From DATGLE01 sp035294325 (lineage in GTDB: Bacteria; Chloroflexota; Ktedonobacteria; Ktedonobacterales; Ktedonobacteraceae), in NCBI GenBank assembly GCA_035294325.1, contig DATGLE010000225.1, positions 1 to 36,491 of the forward strand: DNA of 36,491 nucleotides, read 5' to 3'. Position numbers and translations under genes: made by a program. Below are positions 24,898 to 32,682 of the stretch, one piece after another (position 1 is the stretch's first letter; each line of letters opens with the position of its first letter). The notes beneath the pieces were generated by a model. That model saw nothing but the letters and a program-made list of their open reading frames with translations, did no database searches and was not told the DNA's origin.

Positions 24898-26252
24898 ATT
24901 TGCTGTATCAAAGAAGAGGGCAGGTGGCGATGAATAATGATGGTGGTCAGTTTCGTCCGAGAATGAAGCTATCGCAGTTTCGCAGCGGGGCGGCACCCTT
25001 TTTTGAAGATGGACATGCTGACCCTGTGCGGGGAACTGCCCGGTTACAGCCGGGATTACCTGCATATCCAACGGTTGTGCAAGGACCGGTCATACCAGCA
25101 ATCTCAGATTTACCGACGGCGAGAGTGATGCGGATTACGCCAGTTTCACGGCTCTCCCTGCCAGCTTCGCCGTCCGCAATGACGGTCCCTGCAACCGTAG
25201 CCAGGCCGGTGCAGCAGAAAAAGGGTGCCCCGGTTATCGCACTGGCGCTTGGCATGATCGCGCTGCTGGGGGCGCTGGCGTTCGCGATGTGGAATAGCAC
25301 AAACGCCGCCGACGTGACGCTTTATCAGGCTGGCCTTCAAGATACGACGCAGTATATCGGGGGCGGCGGTATCGTCTTTCCCGGGCGCCAGCTTGACCTA
25401 TCGTATCCGGTTGCTGAGCGTGTGATGGACGTTTTTGTTGGAGCCGGAGCGCGGGTTGCCGTCAATCAGCCGCTTATCCGGCTCGATCTCACGCAGCTCA
25501 ACGCTCAGATCAAGCAAGCGGCGGATAGTATGCTCGCTGCCCAGGCATATCTGAACACCGTCACAGCGGGTGGCAATGCCGTCACGATTGCCCGGGCCAG
25601 GCAGCAGTACGATATTGCGAAGAGCAAATATAATGAGCTTGCCGCTCAGGCTGCATCCCCTTTGCTGCATCATGGGGATCTTCTGTCTCCAATGAGCGGC
25701 GTGGTGACGGCGGTAAATATCAACCCCGGCGAGGTTTTTAAGGCGGATGCGCCCTTGCTCACTATTATGGATGAGTCAGTAGTCGTGGTGCATGTGAAGA
25801 TGCCGCTCGCGAATCTGGGACAGGTGTCGCTCAATCAGCCAGCGATAGTTACGCCATCGGCGCTGCCTGATCGCAACTTCAATGGCCTGGTCAGCGCTAT
25901 CATTCCTCAGGCGGACGCGCAGGCGGATACCTTTGAGGTCCGCGTATCGGTGAGCAATCCGGGCGGGACGCTTTTAGCTGGTATGCGCGTTTTTGTAAGG
26001 CTCAGGAAATCTGGCCGTGTGCTGGTAGTGCCACGACTGGCTGTGCTCGATCTGGAATCGGAGCCTCTTGTGTTCGTGGTGCAGGATCAACACGCTTATT
26101 TGCGGCGTGTGCGGGTGATGGGACGGAGCAGCGATGCCATCATGATCGACGCGGGACTCTCCAATGGCGACAGGGTGGTGCTCATTGGACAGGATGGATT
26201 GTACAACGGTCAGGCGGTGCGCGTCCGAGCCATCGAGAACCGACTTGTTTGA
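24894..26252 (+). CDS. HlyD/membrane-fusion-like protein with one membrane anchor
   Basis: An adaptor-type protein of the HlyD/RND-MFP superfamily, exposed outside the cell. ATG 24894 overlaps the upstream stop as ATGA; ATG 24930 is an alternative with a better-spaced GAGGG/AGGTGG region, so the first 12 residues are uncertain. After about 105 polar residues there is one membrane segment (GAPVIALALGMIALLGALAFAMW). Then come a split lipoyl-like domain (QLDLSYPVAERVMDVFVGAGARVAVNQPLIRLD and LLSPMSGVVTAVNINPGEVFKADAPLLTIMD) around a short coiled coil, followed by beta-barrel and membrane-proximal parts (VFVRLRKSGRVLVVPRLAVLD, NGDRVVLIGQDGLYNGQAVRVR). No ABC exporter is adjacent, so its partner is unknown. 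Confidence 0.85.
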   Translation: MNLLYQRRGQVAMNNDGGQFRPRMKLSQFRSGAAPFFEDGHADPVRGTARLQPGLPAYPTVVQGPVIPAISDLPTARVMRITPVSRLSLPASPSAMTVPATVARPVQQKKGAPVIALALGMIALLGALAFAMWNSTNAADVTLYQAGLQDTTQYIGGGGIVFPGRQLDLSYPVAERVMDVFVGAGARVAVNQPLIRLDLTQLNAQIKQAADSMLAAQAYLNTVTAGGNAVTIARARQQYDIAKSKYNELAAQAASPLLHHGDLLSPMSGVVTAVNINPGEVFKADAPLLTIMDESVVVVHVKMPLANLGQVSLNQPAIVTPSALPDRNFNGLVSAIIPQADAQADTFEVRVSVSNPGGTLLAGMRVFVRLRKSGRVLVVPRLAVLDLESEPLVFVVQDQHAYLRRVRVMGRSSDAIMIDAGLSNGDRVVLIGQDGLYNGQAVRVRAIENRLV

Positions 26253-26261
26253 GGATGATAG

Positions 26262-27644
26262 ATGATGAGGAATACCGCTATGGCCGCTTTCAAACGACGC
26301 CAGTTTCCCTATGACGATCATCGGCGGGGAGGCATCATAGCAGCTACTTTTACGAGCTGCTCTATGCTTTGCGCCGGCCTGTTGCCGTGGCTCAGGGATC
26401 CGCTGGGCACGGTCTATTCCGCATGGAACCTGCCCATCGATGTTGGCTGGCAGTTGCGCACAGGCTGGTTGAATTATGGCCTGCTCTGTTCCGCCTGCGC
26501 GCTCTATGCGGCCCTGTGCGCTTTTACGTATGAAAGACCGCTCAATGGCCGGAGACTTTTTGTGTGGCGGCCCCGGTTGCTGGCCGCTCTTTGCATTGCT
26601 CCGGTGGTGCTGTTCCTGCTGCAATATCTGTGCGTCGACATGGCCGCGGATGCGCTGCTCGCCCGGCACGAGATCCAGGTTCTGTTGATACAACAGCATT
26701 TCGGGTATGACTCCGCGCCACAGCTTATCCCGCTCAGTCCCTTTGCGCTGGATGGCTCGATGCTGTGGGGGCGGCTACAGCTTTTGCTGGATCTGTTATC
26801 ACCTGGCCTGCTGCTGCCGTGTATCAGTGCCTGGATCATCATCGATTACAGCCGGCCCTTTGAAGGAGGTTCCGTTCCGGTAACGCGCAAAGCGAGCGGG
26901 AAAAGGTCGGGAGGCGCCTGGCTCGTCGCCGGGATCATCCTCCTCGTCATATTGGGACGCGCACCGGTTGCGATGGTCTGTGATGATGAGGCAAAGGCTC
27001 TGTTGTCGTCTGGAGCCTATACAGTGGCCCTGGCATGGCTGGACGCGGCGCGCTTCTTTAATGCCTCGTTCGAAGAGACAGCTTTCTACCATATCGAGCG
27101 CGGGCAGGCTCTCTATTTCCTGTTACCCGGGCAAAAAAGCGATGATAGCCGGGCTTATCTCGCGTTCACCTATCATCAGCAGGGTGAGGACCTGGACGCG
27201 TATCAGGAATTGCTTCCCATCTGGCAGGCCGGCTCCGCCGATCCCTGGAAGGTGGACGAATTGAGCTTGATCGTTGAAAGGCTGGCGGAAGCGTCCAGGC
27301 CGTTAAGGAACTTCTCTATAGCCGATCCGCGTAGTGATAGCGCGGCTCTATCCTGGCTGCCGCTGCTGGAGCGCATCGATCCCACGAACGTCTATAGTGC
27401 GTACATGGCCGGGCGTATCCAGTATGATCTGCACAACTATCCGGCATGCATACGACAGCTAGTGCGAGTGATAAGTCTGAGCACTAATATCGATATACAA
27501 TCATCGGCATACACTTATATGGCTTTGAGCGATAACGGGCGAGGAGAATACGCGGAGGCGCGCGATCTTCTGTTCAAGGCCGTGGCGCTCGATCCGAGCT
27601 ACCGCAATAATACCGCGCGCGAGGCGCTATCCGGGTTGCAGTGA
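26262..27644 (+). CDS. Membrane protein with C-terminal TPR-like repeats, unknown function
   Basis: I do not recognise a named family. About five membrane segments lie in the first 235 residues (near 25-45, 70-88, 105-127, 178-195 and 215-235), followed by a soluble region of about 220 residues with degenerate tetratricopeptide-like helices (YLAFTYHQQGEDLDAYQELLPIW, AYMAGRIQYDLHNYPACIRQL, AYTYMALSDNGRGEYAEARDLLFKAVALDPSYRN). Such a layout suits a scaffold for a membrane glycan machine. It starts 9 nt after the HlyD-like gene and ends within the initiation region of the GT-C gene, so it is part of the operon. Confidence 0.75.
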   Translation: MMRNTAMAAFKRRQFPYDDHRRGGIIAATFTSCSMLCAGLLPWLRDPLGTVYSAWNLPIDVGWQLRTGWLNYGLLCSACALYAALCAFTYERPLNGRRLFVWRPRLLAALCIAPVVLFLLQYLCVDMAADALLARHEIQVLLIQQHFGYDSAPQLIPLSPFALDGSMLWGRLQLLLDLLSPGLLLPCISAWIIIDYSRPFEGGSVPVTRKASGKRSGGAWLVAGIILLVILGRAPVAMVCDDEAKALLSSGAYTVALAWLDAARFFNASFEETAFYHIERGQALYFLLPGQKSDDSRAYLAFTYHQQGEDLDAYQELLPIWQAGSADPWKVDELSLIVERLAEASRPLRNFSIADPRSDSAALSWLPLLERIDPTNVYSAYMAGRIQYDLHNYPACIRQLVRVISLSTNIDIQSSAYTYMALSDNGRGEYAEARDLLFKAVALDPSYRNNTAREALSGLQ

Positions 27645-27655
27645 GGGGATCTGGT

Positions 27656-30600
27656 ATGGTTGAAAGAAAACACGCCTCGCCGTCTGCTGCTCCACAGGGT
27701 ATGGCCTGGATCTGCCTGTTATTAGCCTGTCTGGGAGCGAGCTGGTTTTTATATCAATGCCTGCTGGTGCCACAACCCGCGCGCTTTGCCCCTCACTGGA
27801 CAGATGCCCACTGGATACAGGCAGAGGACGGGCGCTTTCCCGTGGCTTATTTCCGCTATGCAACCAGCCTGAATGCAATGCCCGATGCGGCCTTCGTGAC
27901 GGTTGCGGCCAGCCAGGTGTTCAGCTTATACGTCAACGGCGTCCTGGTCGGCTCGAACTCCAGCGATTTCGCCCGGGGTAACTACCCCCTGGCCTACATC
28001 TATGATGTGCTCGCGCTGCTCAAACCTGGTTCAAATGTAATAGCGCTGCGTGTTAGCAATGCCGATGAACAGCCGCCATCGATGTGTCTGAGCTTCGGTA
28101 TGGTAAGGGGATCACTGGTTGACTACATCGGCTCAGACGCGAACTGGCAGGCGACGGAGCAGAGCACGCTGGTCTATCCTCTTTTCAGTAAAAACAGGCA
28201 GAACTGGAGTGGCGTTGGCTTCGATGCCAGTTCCTGGCCTCCTGCGCGCCCGGGTCCCACTCTCCGCATCGAGCCGTTATTGACGGTCAATCCCCTGTTA
28301 TATGAAAGGCCGCTTACTACCGAATGGATCAGCGCGGGAGCAGGTCAGGACGCGTATTTCGTGCGCCGCTTTCCGCTGCCCGCCGGGGCGACCTCCGTCT
28401 GGCTGCGCCTGGCTGTGACCGGGGCCATCGATGTGTTTGTGAACGACGAACTCATCATTGAGGATGGCCCGCCTTCCGTCAGCGGAAAAGGTGGCTCACC
28501 AGGAAATAGCGCTGCAACGCGTCTGGAAAGCATAACGACGCGGCTCTATAATATTTCGCCATACTTGCATGCTGGCATGAATACTATAGCGCTGCATATG
28601 CAGACGCCGGGAGGAGGTGCATCCTCGCGCGGAACGAAGCAGGCATACGGAGCTGTAGCGCTGGATCTGCTGACGAGCGATGCCGGGAACCATGCCGTGT
28701 GGCTGCCATTTGATACAGGCTGGCATGCGTCCCCTCATCCCGTTGCGGGATGGAGTGGCGGGGACGATGCTGCGCTGCGCTGGCCTCCTCCTTTGCCGGT
28801 TGCGCGCCCTGCGACGAGCAGCATAGCATCTTTTCCAGCGAGTGTGATCTCTACTGGTGCTCAGATTATCCCGCTTGCACTCATCATTGCTGTTATTTTG
28901 CTCGGCTCCGGCGCCGTTTTTACGTGCTGGCTCATAATATCGCTCCTGGTTGCGCGCCGGTATTACTGCTCTGTACGTGTGGCCCTGGAGGTGATGAGCC
29001 TGGCTTATCTCCCCGCTCTGGCCTGCGAAGCATTGCTGATGCTGCTTGCCCGCGAGCCGTTGCTGCCACGGCCCTTCCCTTACACATGGGGCTGGGGACT
29101 GGCGCTGGGTATGGTCGTCGCGGGTAGCTTCCTCCTGCTGTGGCGCAATACGGGCATAAGCAAGGAAAGACGTGGACGAGTAGAAAGACGTGGAAATGTA
29201 GAAAGAAGGGAATATGTAGAAAGGCATGGGAATGTAGAAAGACGGGAATATATAGAAAGAAGGGAATATGTAGAAAGGCATGGGAATGTAGAAAGACATG
29301 GGAATGTAGGAAGAAGGGAATATGTAGAAAGACATGGGAATGTAGAAAGACGGGGGCAAGCCCCGTCTCTACAGGTTTTCGGCGAACGTATGCAAGATGT
29401 AGAGACGGGGCTTGCCCCCGTATCTCAACCGGCGCGCGTATCTCAACCGGCGCGCGTATCTCAACGGGCGCGCGTATCTCAACCGGCGCGCGTATCTCAA
29501 CGGGCGCGCGTATCTCAACCGGCGCCTCTCATCCAGCACTGGCCGATCCTGCCGTTGCTGCTGCTGGCGGTCCCGCTGATCTGCTACAATCTTGCCTACG
29601 AACCGTACTGGCAGGACGAACTGTCGAGCTATTACGCAGCGCTGGGCATCCTGAGCCACGGTCTACCCTTCTTTCCATCCGGGTTCCTTTACGAGAAGGC
29701 CGAGTTCTATTCATATGTGCTGGCCCTCTGGATCAGGCTGTGTGGCGGTCAGGACGGAGTATTGCGCTTTATCAGCGCCCTTGAGTATCTTGCGTGCATA
29801 CCCCTGCTGTATGGCGTTGGCTGCGCCTTTTTTGACCGGCGCATTGCTCTGCTCGCGGCGGCAATGCTGGCCTTCTCTCCGCCTGCTCTGCTGTGGGGCC
29901 GCGAGATGCGCATGTATCAGCAGGCTCAACTGCTGACGCTGCTGGTCGTCTACCTGTTTTACCTCGCTCTGAAGCGCCGGCGCACCCGCTACGTGTATGT
30001 AGCAATGCTCTGCCTGGCGCTGGACTACCTGAGCCATGAAGAGACGTTTATTATCTTGCCTGCGCTGCTGCTCTGTGCCCTGCTGATGAGCAGGGAGGCC
30101 AGGCTCCGCCTGCCATCCGTGCTGTATGAGAAGCGCTGGTGGTGTGCGGCCATTGCCGCCGCGTGCGTCATCGCCATACAGTTGTTGCTGGTGCGCGTAA
30201 CCCATCCTCCTGTGCTGGGAAGCGATAGCAGCCAGCGGCCTTTTATTCAGTTCACGACGGATAATATCTCGTACTATATCGGCGTATTGTTCTTCCCTCC
30301 CGGTACAGCGCCGTGGCTCACCCTCAACTCACTGCTGGCGACTGCTGGCTGCATTCTGGCGCGACGCGACGCCAATAGTGCTGCACGGTACTGCGCGCTA
30401 TTCCTGGTGGCGTCATGCGTAACGCTGGCGCTAACCTTTACGATGCGGGCTGACCGCTATATATATCCGGTATTGTCGCTCTATTACCTGATGGGTTCCT
30501 ATGCGCTCTGGACCATTTTGCGCTCGTTCTGGGCTTTCGCGCACCCGCTGGTAGTACTGCCGGCGCGACCATACCAGGCAAAATCTGTAGCGGGTGGAGG

Positions 30601-31120
30601 CTGTTCTTCTCCGCCATTGCCGGTAGCGGTACGGGTGATGGCGATAGCGATTGTGGGCCTTTTGTGTATCGCTGTACTGATCGCGCCGGCACTGCCGCTT
30701 GCGAACTACAATCTCTTTATCAGCCGGCTTATCGGTCTCCCGTACCACCGGCACTATCCCGACTATGATGCTGTGGGACAATACATGCAGCGGCACTGGC
30801 GTAAAGGCGATATTGTCATCACCGTCGCACCCGAGTCCTCTGTTCTCTACTATGTCGGGCGTGTAGACTACTTTTTTTCCGTCAATCGTGCGCTCTTTTT
30901 GCTTGAGCGCGACGGTCACATCATCGACACATCCGTGGGAGCGCGGGCGCTGCTTGACCAGAGCGATTTCGATGCCGTACTTGTCGCGCATGCGCGTGTC
31001 TGGATTATTTCGGATGCCGGGACGTACCAGGCGCAGGTTGCCAGGCGTTTTGTTTTCCCCGCCGATTTCCATATCGTTTTCGAGGGCTTTGCCTCGACGA
31101 TCTACCTTCGTGGAAGTTAG
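27656..31120 (+). CDS. Very large GT-C glycosyltransferase with N-terminal sugar-binding jelly rolls and internal 18-bp repeats
   Basis: A 1154-residue membrane protein; ATG 27656 follows GAGGGG by seven bases, and GTG 27641 is an alternative. After a membrane anchor (about 16-37) come two galactose-binding-like beta-sandwiches resembling the N-domain of alpha-L-rhamnosidases: about 50-180 (FSLYVNGVLVGSN, YIYDVLALLKPGSNVIALRVSN) and about 215-380 (IDVFVNDELII, LYNISPYLHAGMNTIALHMQ). Two or three membrane segments follow (about 405-500). Residues about 505-623 are encoded by two minisatellites and a palindrome. Then the GT-C core (about 630-1080) with the acidic loop WQDELSSYY, REMRMYQ and about ten membrane segments, as in PMT/ArnT-type enzymes using polyprenyl-phosphate sugars, and an outer C-terminal domain. 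The partner donor synthase is probably the GT2 at 21422. Confidence 0.87.
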   Translation: MVERKHASPSAAPQGMAWICLLLACLGASWFLYQCLLVPQPARFAPHWTDAHWIQAEDGRFPVAYFRYATSLNAMPDAAFVTVAASQVFSLYVNGVLVGSNSSDFARGNYPLAYIYDVLALLKPGSNVIALRVSNADEQPPSMCLSFGMVRGSLVDYIGSDANWQATEQSTLVYPLFSKNRQNWSGVGFDASSWPPARPGPTLRIEPLLTVNPLLYERPLTTEWISAGAGQDAYFVRRFPLPAGATSVWLRLAVTGAIDVFVNDELIIEDGPPSVSGKGGSPGNSAATRLESITTRLYNISPYLHAGMNTIALHMQTPGGGASSRGTKQAYGAVALDLLTSDAGNHAVWLPFDTGWHASPHPVAGWSGGDDAALRWPPPLPVARPATSSIASFPASVISTGAQIIPLALIIAVILLGSGAVFTCWLIISLLVARRYYCSVRVALEVMSLAYLPALACEALLMLLAREPLLPRPFPYTWGWGLALGMVVAGSFLLLWRNTGISKERRGRVERRGNVERREYVERHGNVERREYIERREYVERHGNVERHGNVGRREYVERHGNVERRGQAPSLQVFGERMQDVETGLAPVSQPARVSQPARVSQRARVSQPARVSQRARVSQPAPLIQHWPILPLLLLAVPLICYNLAYEPYWQDELSSYYAALGILSHGLPFFPSGFLYEKAEFYSYVLALWIRLCGGQDGVLRFISALEYLACIPLLYGVGCAFFDRRIALLAAAMLAFSPPALLWGREMRMYQQAQLLTLLVVYLFYLALKRRRTRYVYVAMLCLALDYLSHEETFIILPALLLCALLMSREARLRLPSVLYEKRWWCAAIAAACVIAIQLLLVRVTHPPVLGSDSSQRPFIQFTTDNISYYIGVLFFPPGTAPWLTLNSLLATAGCILARRDANSAARYCALFLVASCVTLALTFTMRADRYIYPVLSLYYLMGSYALWTILRSFWAFAHPLVVLPARPYQAKSVAGGGCSSPPLPVAVRVMAIAIVGLLCIAVLIAPALPLANYNLFISRLIGLPYHRHYPDYDAVGQYMQRHWRKGDIVITVAPESSVLYYVGRVDYFFSVNRALFLLERDGHIIDTSVGARALLDQSDFDAVLVAHARVWIISDAGTYQAQVARRFVFPADFHIVFEGFASTIYLRGS
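29180..29341 (+). repeat. In-frame 18-bp minisatellite A, nine full units
   Basis: Nine units of the type GTAGAAAGACATGGGAAT lie head to tail, starting at 29180 and every 18 bases, with variants at the seventh to fifteenth positions. A degenerate unit precedes (29162-29179), and a tenth starts at 29342 and runs into the palindrome. Encoded six-residue units are VERHGN, VERREY or VERRGN, a strongly charged linker inside the GT-C protein. Confidence 0.93.
29350..29421. repeat. Inverted pair of TGTAGAGAC-type elements within the GT-C gene
   Basis: Arms 29350-29373 and 29398-29421 are perfect 24-bp inverted copies with a 24-nt spacer. Each arm carries TGTAGAGACGGGG with a CTTGC centre and the complementary CCCC, so each can also fold on itself. 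The same element type occurs at 19243-19292. The frame stays open through it. Confidence 0.92.
29420..29527 (+). repeat. In-frame 18-bp minisatellite B, six units
   Basis: Six units GTATCTCAACCGGCGCGC, the third and fifth with one C-to-G change and the last ending in CT, run from 29420 to 29527. They encode VSQPAR or VSQRAR. The unit length equals that of minisatellite A though the sequence is unrelated. Confidence 0.93.
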
Positions 31121-31176
31121 CCTGGCAGGCGTAATGTCAATGGCGAACTGGCATCATAGTTGCCCGAGACCTGCTA

Positions 31177-32370
31177 TTACCTCTGGAAGAGCCTGGAGAG
31201 CGCCCGAACGCGCGGCTCCTGGCCCCAGATGGAGAGCATATGCTCATACAGCGCATAGCTCTCGCTGAAAGCAAGATCGCTGCCGATTTCCTGCGCGGCC
31301 TTCGCGGCGGCCTCCAGATAAATACAGCTCTGGATCATGTTGCCGAGTATGATGGAGGTATAGGCTTTATGCTTCAAAAACTCCGCCCGCGTGCGTTCCG
31401 GGGGAACCGGCTTCATCTCGTCCACCTGCGCGAAGGCTTTCCAGGCCATCCTGGGCTGTCCAAGCCGCAGGAAGATCAGCCCTTCGTATAAGAAGAGCAT
31501 CGAGCGATCACATTGTGCGTAGACGAAACAGGGATCCTCCTCCGGGTTATCGGGGAAGACGGCGAAGGCCAGACGCAGGAATTGCAGCGCGTCTTTTTCG
31601 CGGCCCATCGCGGCCTGAATTTCGCCGAGGCCCGCGAAGATCCAGCTATGGAGTATCGGTGAAATACCATCATCGACGGCGTTGACGCGCCGGAGGGCAT
31701 CATTGTAGGCGCTGAGAGCGGAGCCGATGCGCTTGCGTGCGCTGAAAATAGCGGCTAATCGTATCTGAGAGGCGATGTAGAGGTTCCAGTCGTTAGCAAG
31801 CTGGCTGTATACCAGCGCCTGCGTGCCGTTCATCTGTGCCGAGATAAAATCCCCCCGCTGCAACGCGAGCAGGGCCGTGAGATGGTGTGCCTGGGTGCTC
31901 AGGCCCGCGGCCATCTTCTGCATCGGGCCGGGATGAAGCGTCGATCTGGTCAGGTTGGCAAGATATGTCGGCACCAGCCTCTCCAGTTCTTCCTGTCCCC
32001 CGACCATATACAATTGCCAGCACGAGGCCAGGCCCAGCTTCCATAGAGCCAGCGTTTCTTGCAGCAGTGGTTGTGTTGAGGCGTCGTCGGCATCGTCGTG
32101 GCTCTGCTCTATTTCACGCTTTGAAGCTGTCTTTGCCTCCTCTGCATCTCTTCTGGAGACAGAGGGGCGAGGGAAGCCCAGTTCTTCAGGTGACATCTCA
32201 AAGACCTTGCATAAGGCGTCGAGGGATGAGAGACGAGGAGTCTGCACACCCTCTTCCCAGCGAATATAGGTGTTCAGGCTCACGCCCACCTTGCCACTGA
32301 CAAACTCTGGTGTCCAGCTTTTTTTGAGCCGGGCGGACCTTAACAGTGTATTATGTTTTTTCGCATTCAT
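31177..32370 (-). CDS. XRE-family helix-turn-helix regulator with TPR-like C-terminal region
   Basis: A cytosolic DNA-binding protein of 397 residues. The N-terminal XRE/Cro-type helix-turn-helix (about 7-66) reads LRSARLKKSWTPEFVSGKVG, VSLNTYIRWEEGVQTPRLSSLDALCKVFEMSPEELGF, with the recognition helix around NTYIRWE. A charged linker (70-100) leads to about 290 residues of paired helices resembling tetratricopeptide repeats (ALSAYNDALRRVN, GLGEIQAAMGREKDALQFLRLAF, LIFLRLGQPRMAWKAFAQVDEM). This layout, seen in PlcR/Rgg-like and in many actinobacterial and Chloroflexota regulators, often senses peptides or partner proteins; the ligand is unknown. It is convergent with the glycan operon and has its own strong promoter at 32486-32514. 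Confidence 0.88.
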   Translation of the reverse strand: MNAKKHNTLLRSARLKKSWTPEFVSGKVGVSLNTYIRWEEGVQTPRLSSLDALCKVFEMSPEELGFPRPSVSRRDAEEAKTASKREIEQSHDDADDASTQPLLQETLALWKLGLASCWQLYMVGGQEELERLVPTYLANLTRSTLHPGPMQKMAAGLSTQAHHLTALLALQRGDFISAQMNGTQALVYSQLANDWNLYIASQIRLAAIFSARKRIGSALSAYNDALRRVNAVDDGISPILHSWIFAGLGEIQAAMGREKDALQFLRLAFAVFPDNPEEDPCFVYAQCDRSMLFLYEGLIFLRLGQPRMAWKAFAQVDEMKPVPPERTRAEFLKHKAYTSIILGNMIQSCIYLEAAAKAAQEIGSDLAFSESYALYEHMLSIWGQEPRVRALSRLFQR

Positions 32371-32485
32371 AAGAGTCTACGGCGCCAATCGCCTGCACCC
32401 CCATGCAAGTTTTCTTTGCGGAACGAGGAAGAGGCGCCAACCTCCTTGTTTGCTCCCAGATGATGCACTTTTTTCTTTAAGCCAT

Positions 32486-32514
32486 GTTATACGGCGTTTT
32501 ACGCTATCCGTCAA
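32486..32514 (-). promoter_or_regulatory. Sigma70-type promoter of the XRE regulator
   Basis: On the minus strand TTGACG (plus 32509-32514), a 17-nt spacer and TATAAC (plus 32486-32491), a near-consensus pair. Transcription would start near 32479, giving a leader of roughly 110 nt before the ATG at 32370. Confidence 0.65.
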
Positions 32515-32565
32515 GTGTCGGAACAGGAAATAGCTAGATTTCGTCTCCCGCATCACAACTGCGTC

Positions 32566-32632
32566 GCTCGCAAGGGATGATGGGGCGGGTGCGTGGCCCG
32601 GCCACGCACCCGCCCCATCATCCCTTGCGAGC
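32566..32632. repeat. Perfect 32-bp-stem palindrome, CCG loop
   Basis: Bases 32566-32597 pair without mismatch with 32632-32601, loop CCG at 32598-32600: the longest member of the set. A satellite hairpin follows at 32634-32657 (8-bp stem CTGCGACT/AGTCGCAG). It lies about 50 nt after the S53 peptidase stop but has no T-tract on either strand. Confidence 0.92.
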
Positions 32633-32682
32633 ACTGCGACTTGCTTGCGAGTCGCAGCGTATCAATGATATTTGTGAAGGTA

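Larger units (their letters stand above)
32371..32682. other. 312-nt gap between S53 peptidase and XRE regulator
   Basis: It contains the regulator's promoter and leader (32371-32514), then a stretch without visible signals, and the long palindrome at 32566-32632 with its satellite hairpin. No gene is credible here. Confidence 0.6.

Noticed and set aside
29180..29527. CRISPR array
   Set aside because: Units of 18 bp are contiguous with no spacers, the repeats vary at several positions and lie in an open coding frame; no cas genes are present.
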